Origin: Micromonospora sp. NBC_01740
Lineage (GTDB): Bacteria > Actinomycetota > Actinomycetes > Mycobacteriales > Micromonosporaceae
Length of the DNA: 64,000 nucleotides
NCBI RefSeq assembly: GCF_035920365.1
Contig: NZ_CP109150.1
Coordinates: forward strand, 3,286,001-3,350,000
Direction of reading: 5' to 3'
The notes under the pieces are model-generated. The model searched no databases. It was not told where the DNA came from and saw only the letters and a program-made list of their open reading frames with translations. Of this stretch, positions 40,531-48,578 are shown one piece after another. Every line of letters begins with the position of its first letter. Within the stretch, counting starts at the first letter, position 1. The position numbers and the translations under genes are program-made.

Positions 40531-41940
40531 ATGCGGGCGCCGTGGCGGGTGGCGGTGGTCGGTGGCGGGATCGCCGGGCTGGCCGCCGCGGTCCGGTTGC
40601 GCGACCGCGCTCCCGCCGGCACCGAGATCACGGTGTACGAGCAGTCCGGCGCGCTCGGCGGCAAGCTGCGCACCGGGGAGCTGGCCGGCTCACCGGTGGA
40701 GTTCGGCGCCGAGTCGTTCCTGATGCGCGACCCGGCCGGGGGCGAGTCGGCCGCCGTGGCCCTGGTCCGCCGGCTCGGCCTGGGGGAGCGGATCGTGCAC
40801 CCCACCGTCGGGCAGGCCGCGCTCGTGGTCGACGGGGGGCTGCGCCCGATCCCGGGCGGCACGCTGGTCGGCGTACCCGGGGACCTGGAGCGGGTGGCCA
40901 CGGTCGCGCGGCCGGCGGCGGACGCCGACGTCGACGCCGGCCGCCCGCTGCTCGGCGCGGACGAGGACGTCTCCGTCGGCGCGCTGGTGCGGGCCCGGTT
41001 CGGCGACGAGGTGGTCGACCGGCTGGTCGACCCGATGCTCGGCGGCGTCTACGCCGGCCGGGCCGACGACCTCTCCCTGACCACCACCATGCCCGCGCTG
41101 GCCCGGTCCGCTCGGGTGGAGCACACCCTGGTGGGCGCGGTGCGCGCCGCACAGGCCGCGGCCCCCCGCGCGCCGGGGGCGCCGGTCTTCGGCACCCTGG
41201 CCGGCGGGCTCAGCACGCTGGTCGAGGCCGCCGCGGCGGCCAGCGGGGCGACGATCCGGCGGGGCGCGGCGGTACGCGAGCTGACCCCGGCCGGGGCAGG
41301 GTGGCGGCTGACCGTCGGCCCCACCCGCGAGGCGGAGTCGGTCGACGTCGACGCCGTGGTGCTGGCCGTGCCGGCCCGCCCGGCGGCCCGGCTGCTCGGC
41401 GGCCCGGCCCCGCGGGTGGCCGAGGGCGTCGGCGGGCTGGACTACGCCAGCGTCGCGCTGGTCACCCTGGCGCTGCCCGAGCCGGAGCTGCCGGAGCTGT
41501 CCGGCTTCCTGGTGCCGGGCACCGAGGGCCTGCTGATCAAGGCGTCGACCTTCTTCACCACGAAGTGGGGCCACCTGCGCCGCACCGACGGGCTGGCGCT
41601 CGTCCGCGCCTCCGTGGGCCGCTACGGCGAGGAACGGCAGGTGCAGCGCACCGACGAGGACCTGGCCGCCACCGTGCACCGGGAACTGTCGGCGGTGCTC
41701 GGCGTGCCGCTGCCCGCACCGGTCGCCGGCCACGTGCAGCGCTGGGGCGGGTCGCTGCCGCAGTACACCCCGGGACACGCCGACCGGGTGGCCGCCGCGC
41801 GGGCGGCCCTGCGGGCGAGCCACCCGACCCTGGTCCTGGCCGGCGCCGGGTACGACGGGGTGGGCATCCCGATCTGCGTCCGCTCCGGCGAGACGGCGGC
41901 CGAGGAGATCATCACAGCACTGGGAGGACCGGGGACATGA
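40531..41940 (+). CDS. cgoX: Coproporphyrinogen III oxidase (HemY/CgoX type)
   Basis: A 469-aa FAD-dependent oxidase. The dinucleotide-binding motif [19 protein letters not shown] is at residues 7-25, followed by [17 protein letters not shown]. The substrate-side region has [10 protein letters not shown], and the C-terminal FAD-contact motif [21 protein letters not shown] lies near 432-452. In actinobacteria and Firmicutes, HemY-type enzymes oxidise coproporphyrinogen III to coproporphyrin III in the coproporphyrin-dependent pathway. Its location before ChdC supports that substrate over protoporphyrinogen IX. The ATG is 5 nt after the hemE stop; the stop overlaps chdC (ATGA). Confidence 0.93.
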   Translation: MRAPWRVAVVGGGIAGLAAAVRLRDRAPAGTEITVYEQSGALGGKLRTGELAGSPVEFGAESFLMRDPAGGESAAVALVRRLGLGERIVHPTVGQAALVVDGGLRPIPGGTLVGVPGDLERVATVARPAADADVDAGRPLLGADEDVSVGALVRARFGDEVVDRLVDPMLGGVYAGRADDLSLTTTMPALARSARVEHTLVGAVRAAQAAAPRAPGAPVFGTLAGGLSTLVEAAAAASGATIRRGAAVRELTPAGAGWRLTVGPTREAESVDVDAVVLAVPARPAARLLGGPAPRVAEGVGGLDYASVALVTLALPEPELPELSGFLVPGTEGLLIKASTFFTTKWGHLRRTDGLALVRASVGRYGEERQVQRTDEDLAATVHRELSAVLGVPLPAPVAGHVQRWGGSLPQYTPGHADRVAAARAALRASHPTLVLAGAGYDGVGIPICVRSGETAAEEIITALGGPGT

Positions 41941-42638
41941 CCGAGCAGACCAACGCGGCCCGGCTGCGGGAGCTCAACGACAGCATCCGCTACACGATGT
42001 GGTCGGTGTACCGGGCCACCAGCCCGCTGCCGTCGCTGCGCGACAACGTCACCGGCGAGGTCGAGGCACTCTTCGCGGAGCTGGCCGGCAAGGACGTGGT
42101 CGTTCGCGGCACGTACGACGTCTCGGGGCTGCGTGCCGACGCCGACCTGATGATCTGGTGGCACTCCGCCTCCAGCGACGACCTCCAGGACGCGTACCTG
42201 CGGTTCCGCCGCACCACGCTGGGCCGGGCGCTCACGCCGGTTTGGTCGCAGATGGCGCTGCACCGCCCGGCGGAGTTCAACAAGAGCCACATCCCGGCGT
42301 TCCTGGCCGGTGAGGAGGCGCGCTCCTACGTCTGCGTCTACCCGTTCGTCCGCTCCTACGAGTGGTACCTGCTGCCGGACGCCGAGCGGCGCGAGCTGCT
42401 CGCCGAGCACGGCAAGATGGCCCGCGGCTACCCGGACGTGCGGGCCAACACGGTCGCCTCGTTCGCGCTCGGCGACTACGAGTGGATGCTCGCGTTCGAG
42501 GCCGACGAGCTGCACCGGATCGTCGACCTGATGCGCGACCTGCGGGCCTCCGGCGCCCGGCGGCACGTCCGGGAGGAGATCCCGTTCTACACCGGTCGTC
42601 GCCGCTCGGTCGCCGACATCGTCAACTGCCTGGTCTGA
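41937..42638 (+). CDS. chdC: Hydrogen peroxide-dependent coproheme decarboxylase
   Basis: A 233-aa chlorite-dismutase-fold heme enzyme (formerly HemQ), which decarboxylates coproheme III to heme b using H2O2. Visible: [38 protein letters not shown] with the redox Tyr135, and [11 protein letters not shown] with His158 as proximal heme ligand. The chlorite-dismutase distal Arg is not obvious, as expected for ChdC. The ATG overlaps the cgoX stop and has GGGAGG upstream. It completes the coproporphyrin branch except for iron insertion by CpfC. Confidence 0.95.
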   Translation: MTEQTNAARLRELNDSIRYTMWSVYRATSPLPSLRDNVTGEVEALFAELAGKDVVVRGTYDVSGLRADADLMIWWHSASSDDLQDAYLRFRRTTLGRALTPVWSQMALHRPAEFNKSHIPAFLAGEEARSYVCVYPFVRSYEWYLLPDAERRELLAEHGKMARGYPDVRANTVASFALGDYEWMLAFEADELHRIVDLMRDLRASGARRHVREEIPFYTGRRRSVADIVNCLV

Positions 42639-42668
42639 CGCACGCCTGCCCGCCGCACCGCCGTCGGG

Positions 42669-42714
42669 CCGGCCGGGGTCGCGCCCGGAGGGAGTGGGCT
42701 GCGACCCCGGCCGG
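42669..42714. terminator. Bidirectional hairpin between chdC and LPMO gene
   Basis: CCGGCCGGGGTCGC at 42669-42682 pairs perfectly with 42701-42714 around an 18-nt loop, between convergent stops. Confidence 0.8.
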
Positions 42715-42728
42715 GGTTCCGGTGGGGA

Positions 42729-43832
42729 TCAGACCACGGTCGTGCAGGTGGGTGTCGGCACGCTGTTGGTGCCGGACCACGAGCCGAGGAAGCCGAACGT
42801 GGTGCTCGCCCCGGGGGCCAGCGACCCGTTGTGCTCCGCGTTGCGGGCGACGACCCGCGTGCCGCTGGTGGTCACGGTCGCGTTCCACGCCGACGTCACC
42901 TGCTGGCCGTTGGCGTAGGTCCAGGTCACGGACCAGCCCCTGACGGCCCCGCCACCGGCGGTCACCGTCACCTCGCCCTGGAAGCCTCCGGTCCACTGCC
43001 CGGTCACCCGGTACGTCGCCGTGCAGGCCCCGGCCGGCGGCGGGGTCGTGGGCGGCGGCGTCGTCGGCGGGGGAGTGGTCGGCGGCGGCGTGGTGGGCGG
43101 GGGAGTGGTGGGCGGCGGCGTCGTCGGCGGCGGGTTGGTCGGCCCACCGGAGAAGTCGACGTCGCTGCACAGGTAGTACGACTGGTCCAGGTGGCTGGCC
43201 TGCCAGATGGTGTAGACGACGTGCCGCCCGGTCCGCCCCGGCGCGTTCGCCGGGATCTCGATGGACACGCCGGTGGGCTCCGGCTTCCACCCCGACGCCG
43301 GGGTGTTGCCGATCTGGCCGACCAGTTCCAGGTCGTCCCAGCCCAGCGGCTCGGTGAGCGCGTTGAAGCCCTGCCTGGTCACGTACACCCGGATGTAGTC
43401 CGCGCCGTGACTGGCCTGGTCGTAGAGGCGGACCCGGAAGTTGCTGGAGACCGGGGCGGTCTTCCAGGCGCCGACCGTGTCGAGGGCGTTGTAGCGACCG
43501 CCCTCGGTCCGGCCGCCGGAGCAGAGCTGGCCGTTGGGGATGGCGGCCTGGTGGTTGCCGGCGACGCCCTCGCGGAACAGGCCGTTCCAGTTCCACATGG
43601 CGTTCGGGTTGGCCTGCCAGGCCTGCCAGCACATCGGGTCCTCGGTGGCCATCCGGGGATTCTGGAAGTCGCTGCCCCAGCGCTGCCAGCAGCCGTAGTT
43701 GCGTGACGCCGGGTCCACCACGGAGCCGTGCGCCGACACGGGGTTGGCCAGGGCGGTGGTCAGCAGCAGCACGGCGGTCGCCGCGACGGCGAGCAGCCAC
43801 GCCAGGCGGGAGGTGCGAAGTTGAGTGGACAT
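42729..43832 (-). CDS. Secreted AA10 lytic polysaccharide monooxygenase with CBM2
   Basis: A 367-aa copper enzyme for oxidative cleavage of chitin or cellulose. The signal peptide ends ANPVSA, so mature His35 (HGSVVDPASRNYGCWQ) becomes the N-terminal ligand of the histidine brace; the second ligand is His142 in YDQASHGADYIRVY. GWDDLELVGQIGNTPASG and YYLCSDVDF are typical of the cellulose-active type with CCWW-like aromatic surface. A TTPPP repeat linker (about 240-270) leads to a C-terminal CBM2 (about 270-367; WTGGFQGEVTV and SWSVTWTY-like GWSVTWTY, with terminal Cys pair). A candidate housekeeping promoter lies at 43933-43961. Together with the second LPMO at 45330, it suggests polysaccharide degradation. 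Confidence 0.94.
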   Translation of the reverse strand: MSTQLRTSRLAWLLAVAATAVLLLTTALANPVSAHGSVVDPASRNYGCWQRWGSDFQNPRMATEDPMCWQAWQANPNAMWNWNGLFREGVAGNHQAAIPNGQLCSGGRTEGGRYNALDTVGAWKTAPVSSNFRVRLYDQASHGADYIRVYVTRQGFNALTEPLGWDDLELVGQIGNTPASGWKPEPTGVSIEIPANAPGRTGRHVVYTIWQASHLDQSYYLCSDVDFSGGPTNPPPTTPPPTTPPPTTPPPTTPPPTTPPPTTPPPAGACTATYRVTGQWTGGFQGEVTVTAGGGAVRGWSVTWTYANGQQVTSAWNATVTTSGTRVVARNAEHNGSLAPGASTTFGFLGSWSGTNSVPTPTCTTVV

Positions 43833-43932
43833 GGGGAGCCCCCGGGAGGAGAGGTCGGACGACGACGCCCGGACGGCCCGGGAGTTGCCCCTCCCGTGCG
43901 CGCTGCGTGGCTTCCGCGACGGCTCTGCCCGG

Positions 43933-43961
43933 AGGCTGTCACATTTATCGGCTTCGGTCAA
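43933..43961 (-). promoter_or_regulatory. Candidate -35/-10 promoter of the CBM2 LPMO gene
   Basis: TTGACC at 43956-43961 and CAGCCT at 43933-43938 on the minus strand are separated by exactly 17 nt. The element overlaps the 3' end of the upstream GNAT gene and would give a leader of roughly 95 nt. Confidence 0.5.
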
Positions 43962-44403
43962 TGCCTTCCCGGCGCATCGGGGTGTGCGGGATGCCGTCCT
44001 CGACGTACTCGGGACCGGCGACGGCGAAGCCGTGGCGGGCGTAGAGGCCGACCAGGTGGGACTGGGCCTCCAGCACGCAGGGGCGGTCGCCGACCAGCTC
44101 CAGCGCCGCGGCCATCAGCCGGCCCGCGTGCCCGCCGCCGCGCGCCTTCGGCGCCACCACCACCCGCCCGATCCGCGCCACGCCGCCCGGGTCGGCGAGG
44201 ATCCGCAGGTACGCCAGGGGCGCGCCGCCGTCGTCGAGCCAGAGGTGGCGGGTGCCCGGCTCGACGTCGCGCCCGTCGAGTTCCGGGTACGGGCACGCCT
44301 GCTCCACCACGAACACGTCGATCCGGAGCCGGAGCAGGTCGTGGAAGGTGCGGGCGTCGAGTTCGGCGAACGAGGCGGTCCTCGGCACGGGGGGCTGTGG
44401 CAC
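43945..44403 (-). CDS. ElaA-like GNAT N-acetyltransferase
   Basis: A 152-aa GNAT enzyme. It has the ElaA-family N-terminus (FAELDARTFHDLLRLRIDVFVVEQACPYPELDGRD), the acetyl-CoA-binding region RIGRVVVAPKARGGGHAGRLM with a modified R/QxxGxG/A loop, and a C-terminal LYARHGFAVAGPEYVEDGIPH that closes the substrate site. The GTG start is leaderless-like (TACCAT 6 nt upstream). Same strand as the LPMO gene 112 nt downstream but probably transcribed independently. Acceptor substrate unknown. Confidence 0.9.
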   Translation of the reverse strand: MPQPPVPRTASFAELDARTFHDLLRLRIDVFVVEQACPYPELDGRDVEPGTRHLWLDDGGAPLAYLRILADPGGVARIGRVVVAPKARGGGHAGRLMAAALELVGDRPCVLEAQSHLVGLYARHGFAVAGPEYVEDGIPHTPMRREGIDRSR

Positions 44404-44409
44404 TCCCCG

Positions 44410-44415
44410 ATGGTA
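44410..44415 (-). promoter_or_regulatory. -10 box of leaderless GNAT gene
   Basis: TACCAT on the minus strand, 6 nt before GTG 44403. Confidence 0.55.
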
Positions 44416-44514
44416 GGCCGGGCCCGTGGGCCAGCCGCCCCGCTGCCCCGCGTGCCGCCGGTGCGCCCGGCCGACCGGGCGGCCATGGCGGCGGCGGCCG
44501 GCCGACCGCCGGCC

Positions 44515-44775
44515 TCAGGCGGGGCGGGCGCCGACCGCGTCGCGGATCTCTGCGCCCCGGGCGCCCTCCTCCGCGCGGGCGCAGTGCGCGCAGCAGAAGA
44601 ACCGGCCGGACACCTCCACCCCGTGCCCGACGATCTTGACCTGGCAGTGCTCGCAGATCGGCGCCAGCTTGTGCGCGGCGCACTCGAAGCAGTCGAAGGT
44701 GTGCACGTCGCCGCTGACGGTCCGCACCTCGAACGCCATCCAGTAGTCGTTACCGCAGACCTCGCACGTCGCCAC
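44515..44775 (-). CDS. Small cysteine-rich zinc-ribbon / metallothionein-like protein
   Basis: An 86-aa protein with nine Cys at about 4, 7, 29, 32, 41, 44, 61, 62 and 65, arranged as CEVC, CFEC, CEHC and CCAHC, plus several His. This fits two zinc ribbons, or the prokaryotic metallothionein-like family widespread in actinomycetes. The GTG at 44775 (VATCEVCGND) is chosen because GGGGGG lies about 7 nt upstream and homologues begin ATCEVCGN; an upstream ATG at 44802 is possible. Likely role: metal binding or a transcription/stress adaptor. Not linked to neighbours by operon structure. Confidence 0.75.
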   Translation of the reverse strand: MATCEVCGNDYWMAFEVRTVSGDVHTFDCFECAAHKLAPICEHCQVKIVGHGVEVSGRFFCCAHCARAEEGARGAEIRDAVGARPA

Positions 44776-44934
44776 GACAGAACCCCCCGAAGGCCGACAC
44801 ATTTCCTCGAGCGTGCGGCAACCGGACCGTGCCGGGTGGGCGGATCGGCCCAGGTCACTCGGGGGTGGCGGCGTGTCGCCCCCGGCGTGTCGGGCGTTGT
44901 ACCGGGTGACCGCGCGACCCCGGAGGAACACGAC

Positions 44935-45210
44935 ATGATCAAGCGGAACAAGCTCTTCGGCAACCAGGTACGGGTCACCTTCAGCCTGCCCCGCGACACC
45001 CCGCCCGGCCCGGTCAGCGTGGTCGGCTCCTTCAACGGCTGGGAGCCGGGGCGGCACGAACTCCTCCCGCGTCGGGACGGCACCCGGACGGTCACCGTAC
45101 GACTCGGCCCGGGGGAGTACCGCTTCCGCTACCTCGCCACCGGTGGCGTCTGGCTGGACGACGAGTCCGCCGACCGGGTGGACGAGCGGGGCAGCCTGTT
45201 GCTGCTCTGA
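44935..45210 (+). CDS. CBM48 / isoamylase early-set domain protein
   Basis: A 91-aa stand-alone domain: QVRVTFSLPRDTPPGPVSVVGSFNGWEPGRHELLP is split over two strands with the signature VGSFNGW, followed by GEYRFRYLATGGVWLDDESADR. This resembles the AMPK beta-subunit/CBM48 domain that binds alpha-glucans. There is no catalytic domain. The ATG has GGAGGAA 6 nt upstream. Located between the Cys-rich gene and the second LPMO. It may bind glycogen or act as an adaptor. Confidence 0.85.
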   Translation: MIKRNKLFGNQVRVTFSLPRDTPPGPVSVVGSFNGWEPGRHELLPRRDGTRTVTVRLGPGEYRFRYLATGGVWLDDESADRVDERGSLLLL

Positions 45211-45329
45211 TGGTCACCCTGCGTGTGCAGAAGGTGCGATGTTTCTATCGACAGGAGTCTTTACTGTTAACAAGCTTTAATTTATGTTGATGGCACCTCA
45301 CCAGGCCGAAGTCCGAAGGAGCTGCCACC
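45211..45329 (+). promoter_or_regulatory. AT-rich promoter region of the chitin-type LPMO gene
   Basis: Bases 45241-45290 are the most A+T-rich stretch noticed in the window. They contain TGTTAACA (45265-45272, a perfect 8-bp palindrome), TTTAAT and TTATGTT, and TCGACA at about 45248. Several -35/-10 pairings are possible, so none is assigned. A ribosome site AAGGAG precedes the ATG by 8 nt. No DasR-type site was seen. Confidence 0.55.
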
Positions 45330-46076
45330 ATGCGTCGAAGAATCACCATCCCGCTCGTGGCGACGGGTGCCGTCGTCTCCGCACTCGCCGTCGCGGCGCC
45401 CGCCCAGGCGCACGGCTACGTGTCCGGCCCGCCGAGCCGTCAGGCGCTCTGCGCCCAGGGGCGGGTCCCCGACTGCGGGCAGATCAAGTACGAGCCGCAG
45501 AGCGTCGAGGGGCCGAAGGGGCTGCGCAGCTGCCACGCGGGGATCGCCCAGTTCGCCGTCCTCAACGACGACAGCCGGGGCTGGCCCGCCACCTCGGTCG
45601 GCAGCTCCGTCACCTTCACCTGGACCAACACCGCCCGGCACGCCACCAGCAACTGGGAGTACTTCATCGGCGGCACCCGGGTGGCCGTCTTCAACGGCGG
45701 CGGGCAGCAGCCCGGCGCCACCGTCTCGCACACCGTCAACCTGGGCGGCCACCCGGGACGGCAGAAGGTCCTCGCCGTGTGGAACATCGCGGACACCGCC
45801 AACGCGTTCTACTCCTGCGTCGACCTCCAGGTCGGCGGGGGCGGCAACCCGTCGCCCACGCCGAGCCCGACCGGGCCGGCCCCGTCGCCCACCCCGACCC
45901 CCACCGCCGCCCCGACCACCCCGCCCGCGCCGGGCGGCAGCTGGACGGCGGGCCGGGCCTACCAGGTCGGCGACCAGGTCACCTACGGCGGGCTGACGTA
46001 CCGCTGCCGGCAGGCGCACACCGCGATCCCCGGTTGGGAACCGCCGCACGTGCCGGCGCTCTGGACGCAGGTCTGA
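45330..46076 (+). CDS. Secreted AA10 lytic polysaccharide monooxygenase with CBM5/12
   Basis: A 248-aa chitin-type LPMO. The signal peptide ends APAQA, exposing His28 (HGYVSGPPSRQALC) as the first copper ligand; the second is His104 in TARHATSNWEYF. CGQIKYEPQSVEGPKG is the typical chitin-binding CBP21-like surface. The core ends near 172 (FYSCVDLQVGGG). A Thr/Pro/Ser linker leads to a C-terminal CBM5/12 of about 45 residues (WTAGRAYQVGDQVTYGGLTYRC and ending in ALWTQV). Probably chitin-active. It has its own A+T-rich promoter region. Paired with the CBM2 LPMO at 42729. Confidence 0.95.
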   Translation: MRRRITIPLVATGAVVSALAVAAPAQAHGYVSGPPSRQALCAQGRVPDCGQIKYEPQSVEGPKGLRSCHAGIAQFAVLNDDSRGWPATSVGSSVTFTWTNTARHATSNWEYFIGGTRVAVFNGGGQQPGATVSHTVNLGGHPGRQKVLAVWNIADTANAFYSCVDLQVGGGGNPSPTPSPTGPAPSPTPTPTAAPTTPPAPGGSWTAGRAYQVGDQVTYGGLTYRCRQAHTAIPGWEPPHVPALWTQV

Positions 46077-46142
46077 CCGGACGGGTGCGGCCCGTCCCCC
46101 CGGCGCCCGCACCCGTCATCCCTTCCCGGATCGGAGTACGCC

Positions 46143-46727
46143 ATGCGACGGCTGCCCACGGTCGTCCTGCTCGCCGTCCTGCTGACCGTCTCCGGTTGCG
46201 CCGCGCGGACCGCCCCGGCGTCGTCCGTCCCCGCGCCGCCGGGGCCGGCCGCGGCCAGCGCGACCGAGATGAACGGCTTGGACGTGGTCTTCCTGGCCAT
46301 GTTGGCGGCACACACCGAGCAGACGCTGGAGATGGTGCGGCTCAGCCGCGACCGGGTGACCGACCGGAAGCTGCACACCCTCGTCGCCGCCATCGAGGTC
46401 ACCGAGATCGACGAACTCGCCACGATGCGCGGCTGGCTGCGCGACGCCGGACCGGCCGCCGCCGAGGCCGCCCGCCGGCACGACCACGGACAGCACGGGA
46501 CCGCCGCCGAGGACATGGCACGCCTGCGGGCCGCCCCGGACGGCGAGGTCGACCGCGTCCTGCTCGGCCTGCTCGTCCCGCACCAGGAGGCGGCGGCCGA
46601 CCTGGCCCGGGCGCACCAGACGGTCGGCGCCGACCCGCGCGTACGCGACTTCGCCGGTCGCGTCGAGCGGTCGCGTACGGCCGAGGTCTCGCTGATGGCC
46701 GGGCTGACGCCGGCCCGGGGCGCCTGA
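46143..46727 (+). CDS. DUF305 lipoprotein
   Basis: A 194-aa DUF305 protein. The lipoprotein signal peptide ends LLTVSGC with Cys about 19. The ferritin-like helical bundle carries the two DUF305 motifs: DVVFLAMLAAHTEQTLEMVRL (first helix; the usual MxxHH is reduced to AAHTEQ) and LLGLLVPHQEAAADLARAH. A His-rich RHDHGQHG segment lies between them. DUF305 proteins are linked to copper handling, so a link with the copper-dependent LPMO just upstream is tempting. The 66-nt gap and the same strand permit cotranscription. The function of the family is not firmly established. Confidence 0.85.
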   Translation: MRRLPTVVLLAVLLTVSGCAARTAPASSVPAPPGPAAASATEMNGLDVVFLAMLAAHTEQTLEMVRLSRDRVTDRKLHTLVAAIEVTEIDELATMRGWLRDAGPAAAEAARRHDHGQHGTAAEDMARLRAAPDGEVDRVLLGLLVPHQEAAADLARAHQTVGADPRVRDFAGRVERSRTAEVSLMAGLTPARGA

Positions 46728-46736
46728 ACCCCGGGC
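46713..46736. terminator. Hairpin between convergent DUF305 gene and msrB
   Basis: GCCCGGGG at 46713-46720 pairs with 46729-46736 around an 8-nt loop that contains the DUF305 stop codon. Confidence 0.6.
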
Positions 46737-46742
46737 GCCGGA

Positions 46743-47156
46743 TCAGGCGTCGGCGCGCGGCTCCAGCCGGATGGAGACGGAGTTGACGCAGTGCCGGGTG
46801 TCCTTCGGGGTGAAACCCTCGCCCCGGAAGACGTGCCCCAGGTGGCTGTCGCATCGGGCGCAGCGGATCTCGGTGCGGCTCATCCCCAGGCTGCGGTCCT
46901 CGATCTCCTTGACCGCGCCGGGGATCGCGTCGTCGAAGCTGGGCCACCCGCAGTGCGAGTCGAACTTCGTGTCGCTGGGGTAGAGCTGCGCGCCGCAGGC
47001 CCGGCAGTGGTAGGTCCCGGGCGTCTTCGTGTCGACGTACTCGCCGGTCCACGGGCGCTCGGTGCCGGCCTCCCGCAGCACCCGGAACTCCTCCGGGCTG
47101 AGCCGGACCCGCCACTCTTCCTCGGTACGGGGCAGTTCACTCTCGTCAAGACTCAC
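46743..47156 (-). CDS. msrB: Peptide-methionine (R)-S-oxide reductase
   Basis: A 137-aa MsrB, reducing methionine-R-sulfoxide in proteins with thioredoxin. The zinc site is CRAC (51, 54) and CARC (99, 102). SHCGWPSF holds the resolving Cys69. The catalytic Cys123 is in RHCVNSVSIR. GTG 47156 is leaderless-like (TACCGT 6 nt upstream). It faces ligD-pol divergently across only 47 nt. It corresponds to M. tuberculosis Rv2674, the far end of the conserved backbone. Confidence 0.96.
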   Translation of the reverse strand: MSLDESELPRTEEEWRVRLSPEEFRVLREAGTERPWTGEYVDTKTPGTYHCRACGAQLYPSDTKFDSHCGWPSFDDAIPGAVKEIEDRSLGMSRTEIRCARCDSHLGHVFRGEGFTPKDTRHCVNSVSIRLEPRADA

Positions 47157-47162
47157 CCGTCA

Positions 47163-47197
47163 ACGGTACGTCGGACGTCGGAGGTGTGGCATATGGT
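47163..47197. promoter_or_regulatory. Back-to-back leaderless promoters of msrB and ligD polymerase
   Basis: TACCGT (minus, 47163-47168) and TATGGT (plus, 47192-47197) each end 6 nt before the respective start codons. The two -10 boxes are only 23 nt apart inside a 47-nt gap, so their -35 regions must overlap. Confidence 0.55.
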
Positions 47198-47203
47198 CGC
47201 GCA

Positions 47204-48229
47204 ATGGGTGGCACGAAGGCTGCGGCCGAACTGATCGAGGTGGCCGGGCACGAGGTCCGGCTGACCAGCCCCGACCGGGTGATCTTCCCGCAGCGCGGCT
47301 TCACCAAGGCCGACGTCTTCCACTACTACCTCGCGGTGGGTGACGGCATCATGCGCGCCCTGCGCGAGCGTCCCACCACGTTGCAGCGCTTCCCGGAGGG
47401 CGTCGAGGGGGAGGCGTTCTTCCAGAAGCGGGTGCCCGCGCGGGGCGTGCCGCCCTGGGTGCGGACGACCACGATCAGCTTCCCGAGCGGTCGCAGCGCG
47501 GCCGAGCTCTGCCCCGCCGACCTGGCCCACGTGGCCTGGGCCGCCCAGATGGGCACCATCGTGTTCCACCCGTGGCCGGTGCGTGCCGCCGACGTCGACC
47601 GCCCCGACGAGTTGCGCATCGACTTCGACCCGCAGCCCGGCACCGACTTCGCCGACGCGGTTGCCGCCGCCGGAGAGCTGCGCGGGCTCCTCGACGAGCT
47701 GGGCGTCACCGGCTGGCCGAAGACCTCCGGCGGCCGTGGCGTGCACGTCTACCTGCGGATCGCGCCACGCTGGACGTTCACGGAGGTGCGCCGGGCCACC
47801 ATCGCGCTGGCCCGCGAGCTGGAGCGGCGCCGGCCGGAGCTGGTGACCACCGCCTGGTGGAAGGAGCAGCGGGGCGAGCGCGTCTTCGTCGACTACAACC
47901 AGATGGCCCGCGACCGCACGATCGCCTGCGCGTACTCGCTGCGGGCCAACGCCCGGGCCACCGTGTCCACCCCGGTCACCTGGGACGAGCTGCCCGACGT
48001 CGACCCCGACGACTTCGACCTGCGCACCGTCCCGGCCCGGCTGGCCGAGCGCGGCGATCCGCACGCCGGCATCGACGACACCGCGTGGGACATCAGCCCG
48101 CTGCTGGAGTGGGCCGACCGGGACGACACCGCCGGCCAGGGCGACATGCCCTATCCGCCGGACCACCCGAAGATGCCCGGCGAGCCGAAGCGCGTGCAGC
48201 CCTCCAAGGACCGCGACCGCCCCCGCTGA
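47204..48229 (+). CDS. LigD-type polymerase (primase-polymerase) domain protein of NHEJ
   Basis: A 341-aa stand-alone archaeo-eukaryotic primase-type polymerase, homologous to the polymerase domain of LigD, which fills ends during non-homologous end joining. Features: LTSPDRVIFPQRGFTK near the N-terminus, HPWPVRAADVDRPDELRIDFDPQPG with the catalytic DxD (about 139-141), TSGGRGVHVYLRI and RERVFVDYNQMARDRT-like GERVFVDYNQMARD with a third Asp. The C-terminus carries a basic MPGEPKRVQPSKDRDRPR tail. The ATG at 47204 follows TATGGT by 6 nt. The matching ligase is a separate gene at 59532. No ku gene is in the window. Confidence 0.92.
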   Translation: MGGTKAAAELIEVAGHEVRLTSPDRVIFPQRGFTKADVFHYYLAVGDGIMRALRERPTTLQRFPEGVEGEAFFQKRVPARGVPPWVRTTTISFPSGRSAAELCPADLAHVAWAAQMGTIVFHPWPVRAADVDRPDELRIDFDPQPGTDFADAVAAAGELRGLLDELGVTGWPKTSGGRGVHVYLRIAPRWTFTEVRRATIALARELERRRPELVTTAWWKEQRGERVFVDYNQMARDRTIACAYSLRANARATVSTPVTWDELPDVDPDDFDLRTVPARLAERGDPHAGIDDTAWDISPLLEWADRDDTAGQGDMPYPPDHPKMPGEPKRVQPSKDRDRPR

Positions 48230-48249
48230 CCGGCCCGCCCGATCGCCGC

Positions 48250-48273
48250 CGTCCCGCCGGCACGGGCGGGACG
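48250..48273. terminator. Hairpin after LigD polymerase gene
   Basis: A 9-bp perfect stem (CGTCCCGCC at 48250-48258 with 48265-48273) and a 6-nt loop between convergent stops. Confidence 0.65.
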
Positions 48274-48284
48274 CGTGCCCGCCG

Positions 48285-48578
48285 TCACCGGCGGTCGCCG
48301 TACGCCTCCACCGCCTCCTTGGCCGAGCGCAGGTCCGCGCCGGTCGCCTTCCGGTACGCGGCGATCGCCTTGATCTTGTCGCCCCGGGCCAGGTGCTGTC
48401 CCACCTCCGGCGGCACGGGCGAGGCGTCCACCACGCCCAGGTGGTCCATCACCAGCCGGAGCCGGCGCTCGATCTCGGCGAGCCGGTACGCGGTCCGCGC
48501 CTGCTCGGTCCTGCCGGGCAACTGGGCGGCGAGCAGCGCGACGACGGCCACCATCAGGGCGGTGAGGGCGATCTCCAT
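48285..48578 (-). CDS. Membrane-anchored L7/L12 C-terminal-like small protein
   Basis: A 97-aa protein. One N-terminal TM helix (MEIALTALMVAVVALLAAQL), a short charged helix (ARTAYRLAEIERRLRLVMDHLG) and a C-terminal segment GDKIKAIAAYRKATGADLRSAKEAVEAYG that matches the helix-loop-helix of the ribosomal L7/L12 C-terminal domain. The ATG at 48578 places the TM at the N-terminus; an earlier ATG at 48596 is possible and neither has a clear ribosome site. Such proteins may dock translation factors at the membrane; this is inference. Confidence 0.7.
   Translation of the reverse strand: MEIALTALMVAVVALLAAQLPGRTEQARTAYRLAEIERRLRLVMDHLGVVDASPVPPEVGQHLARGDKIKAIAAYRKATGADLRSAKEAVEAYGDRR

Noticed and set aside
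42715..45330. DasR-type operators near the LPMO genes
   Set aside because: No TGGTCTAGACCA-like palindrome seen in the upstream regions.
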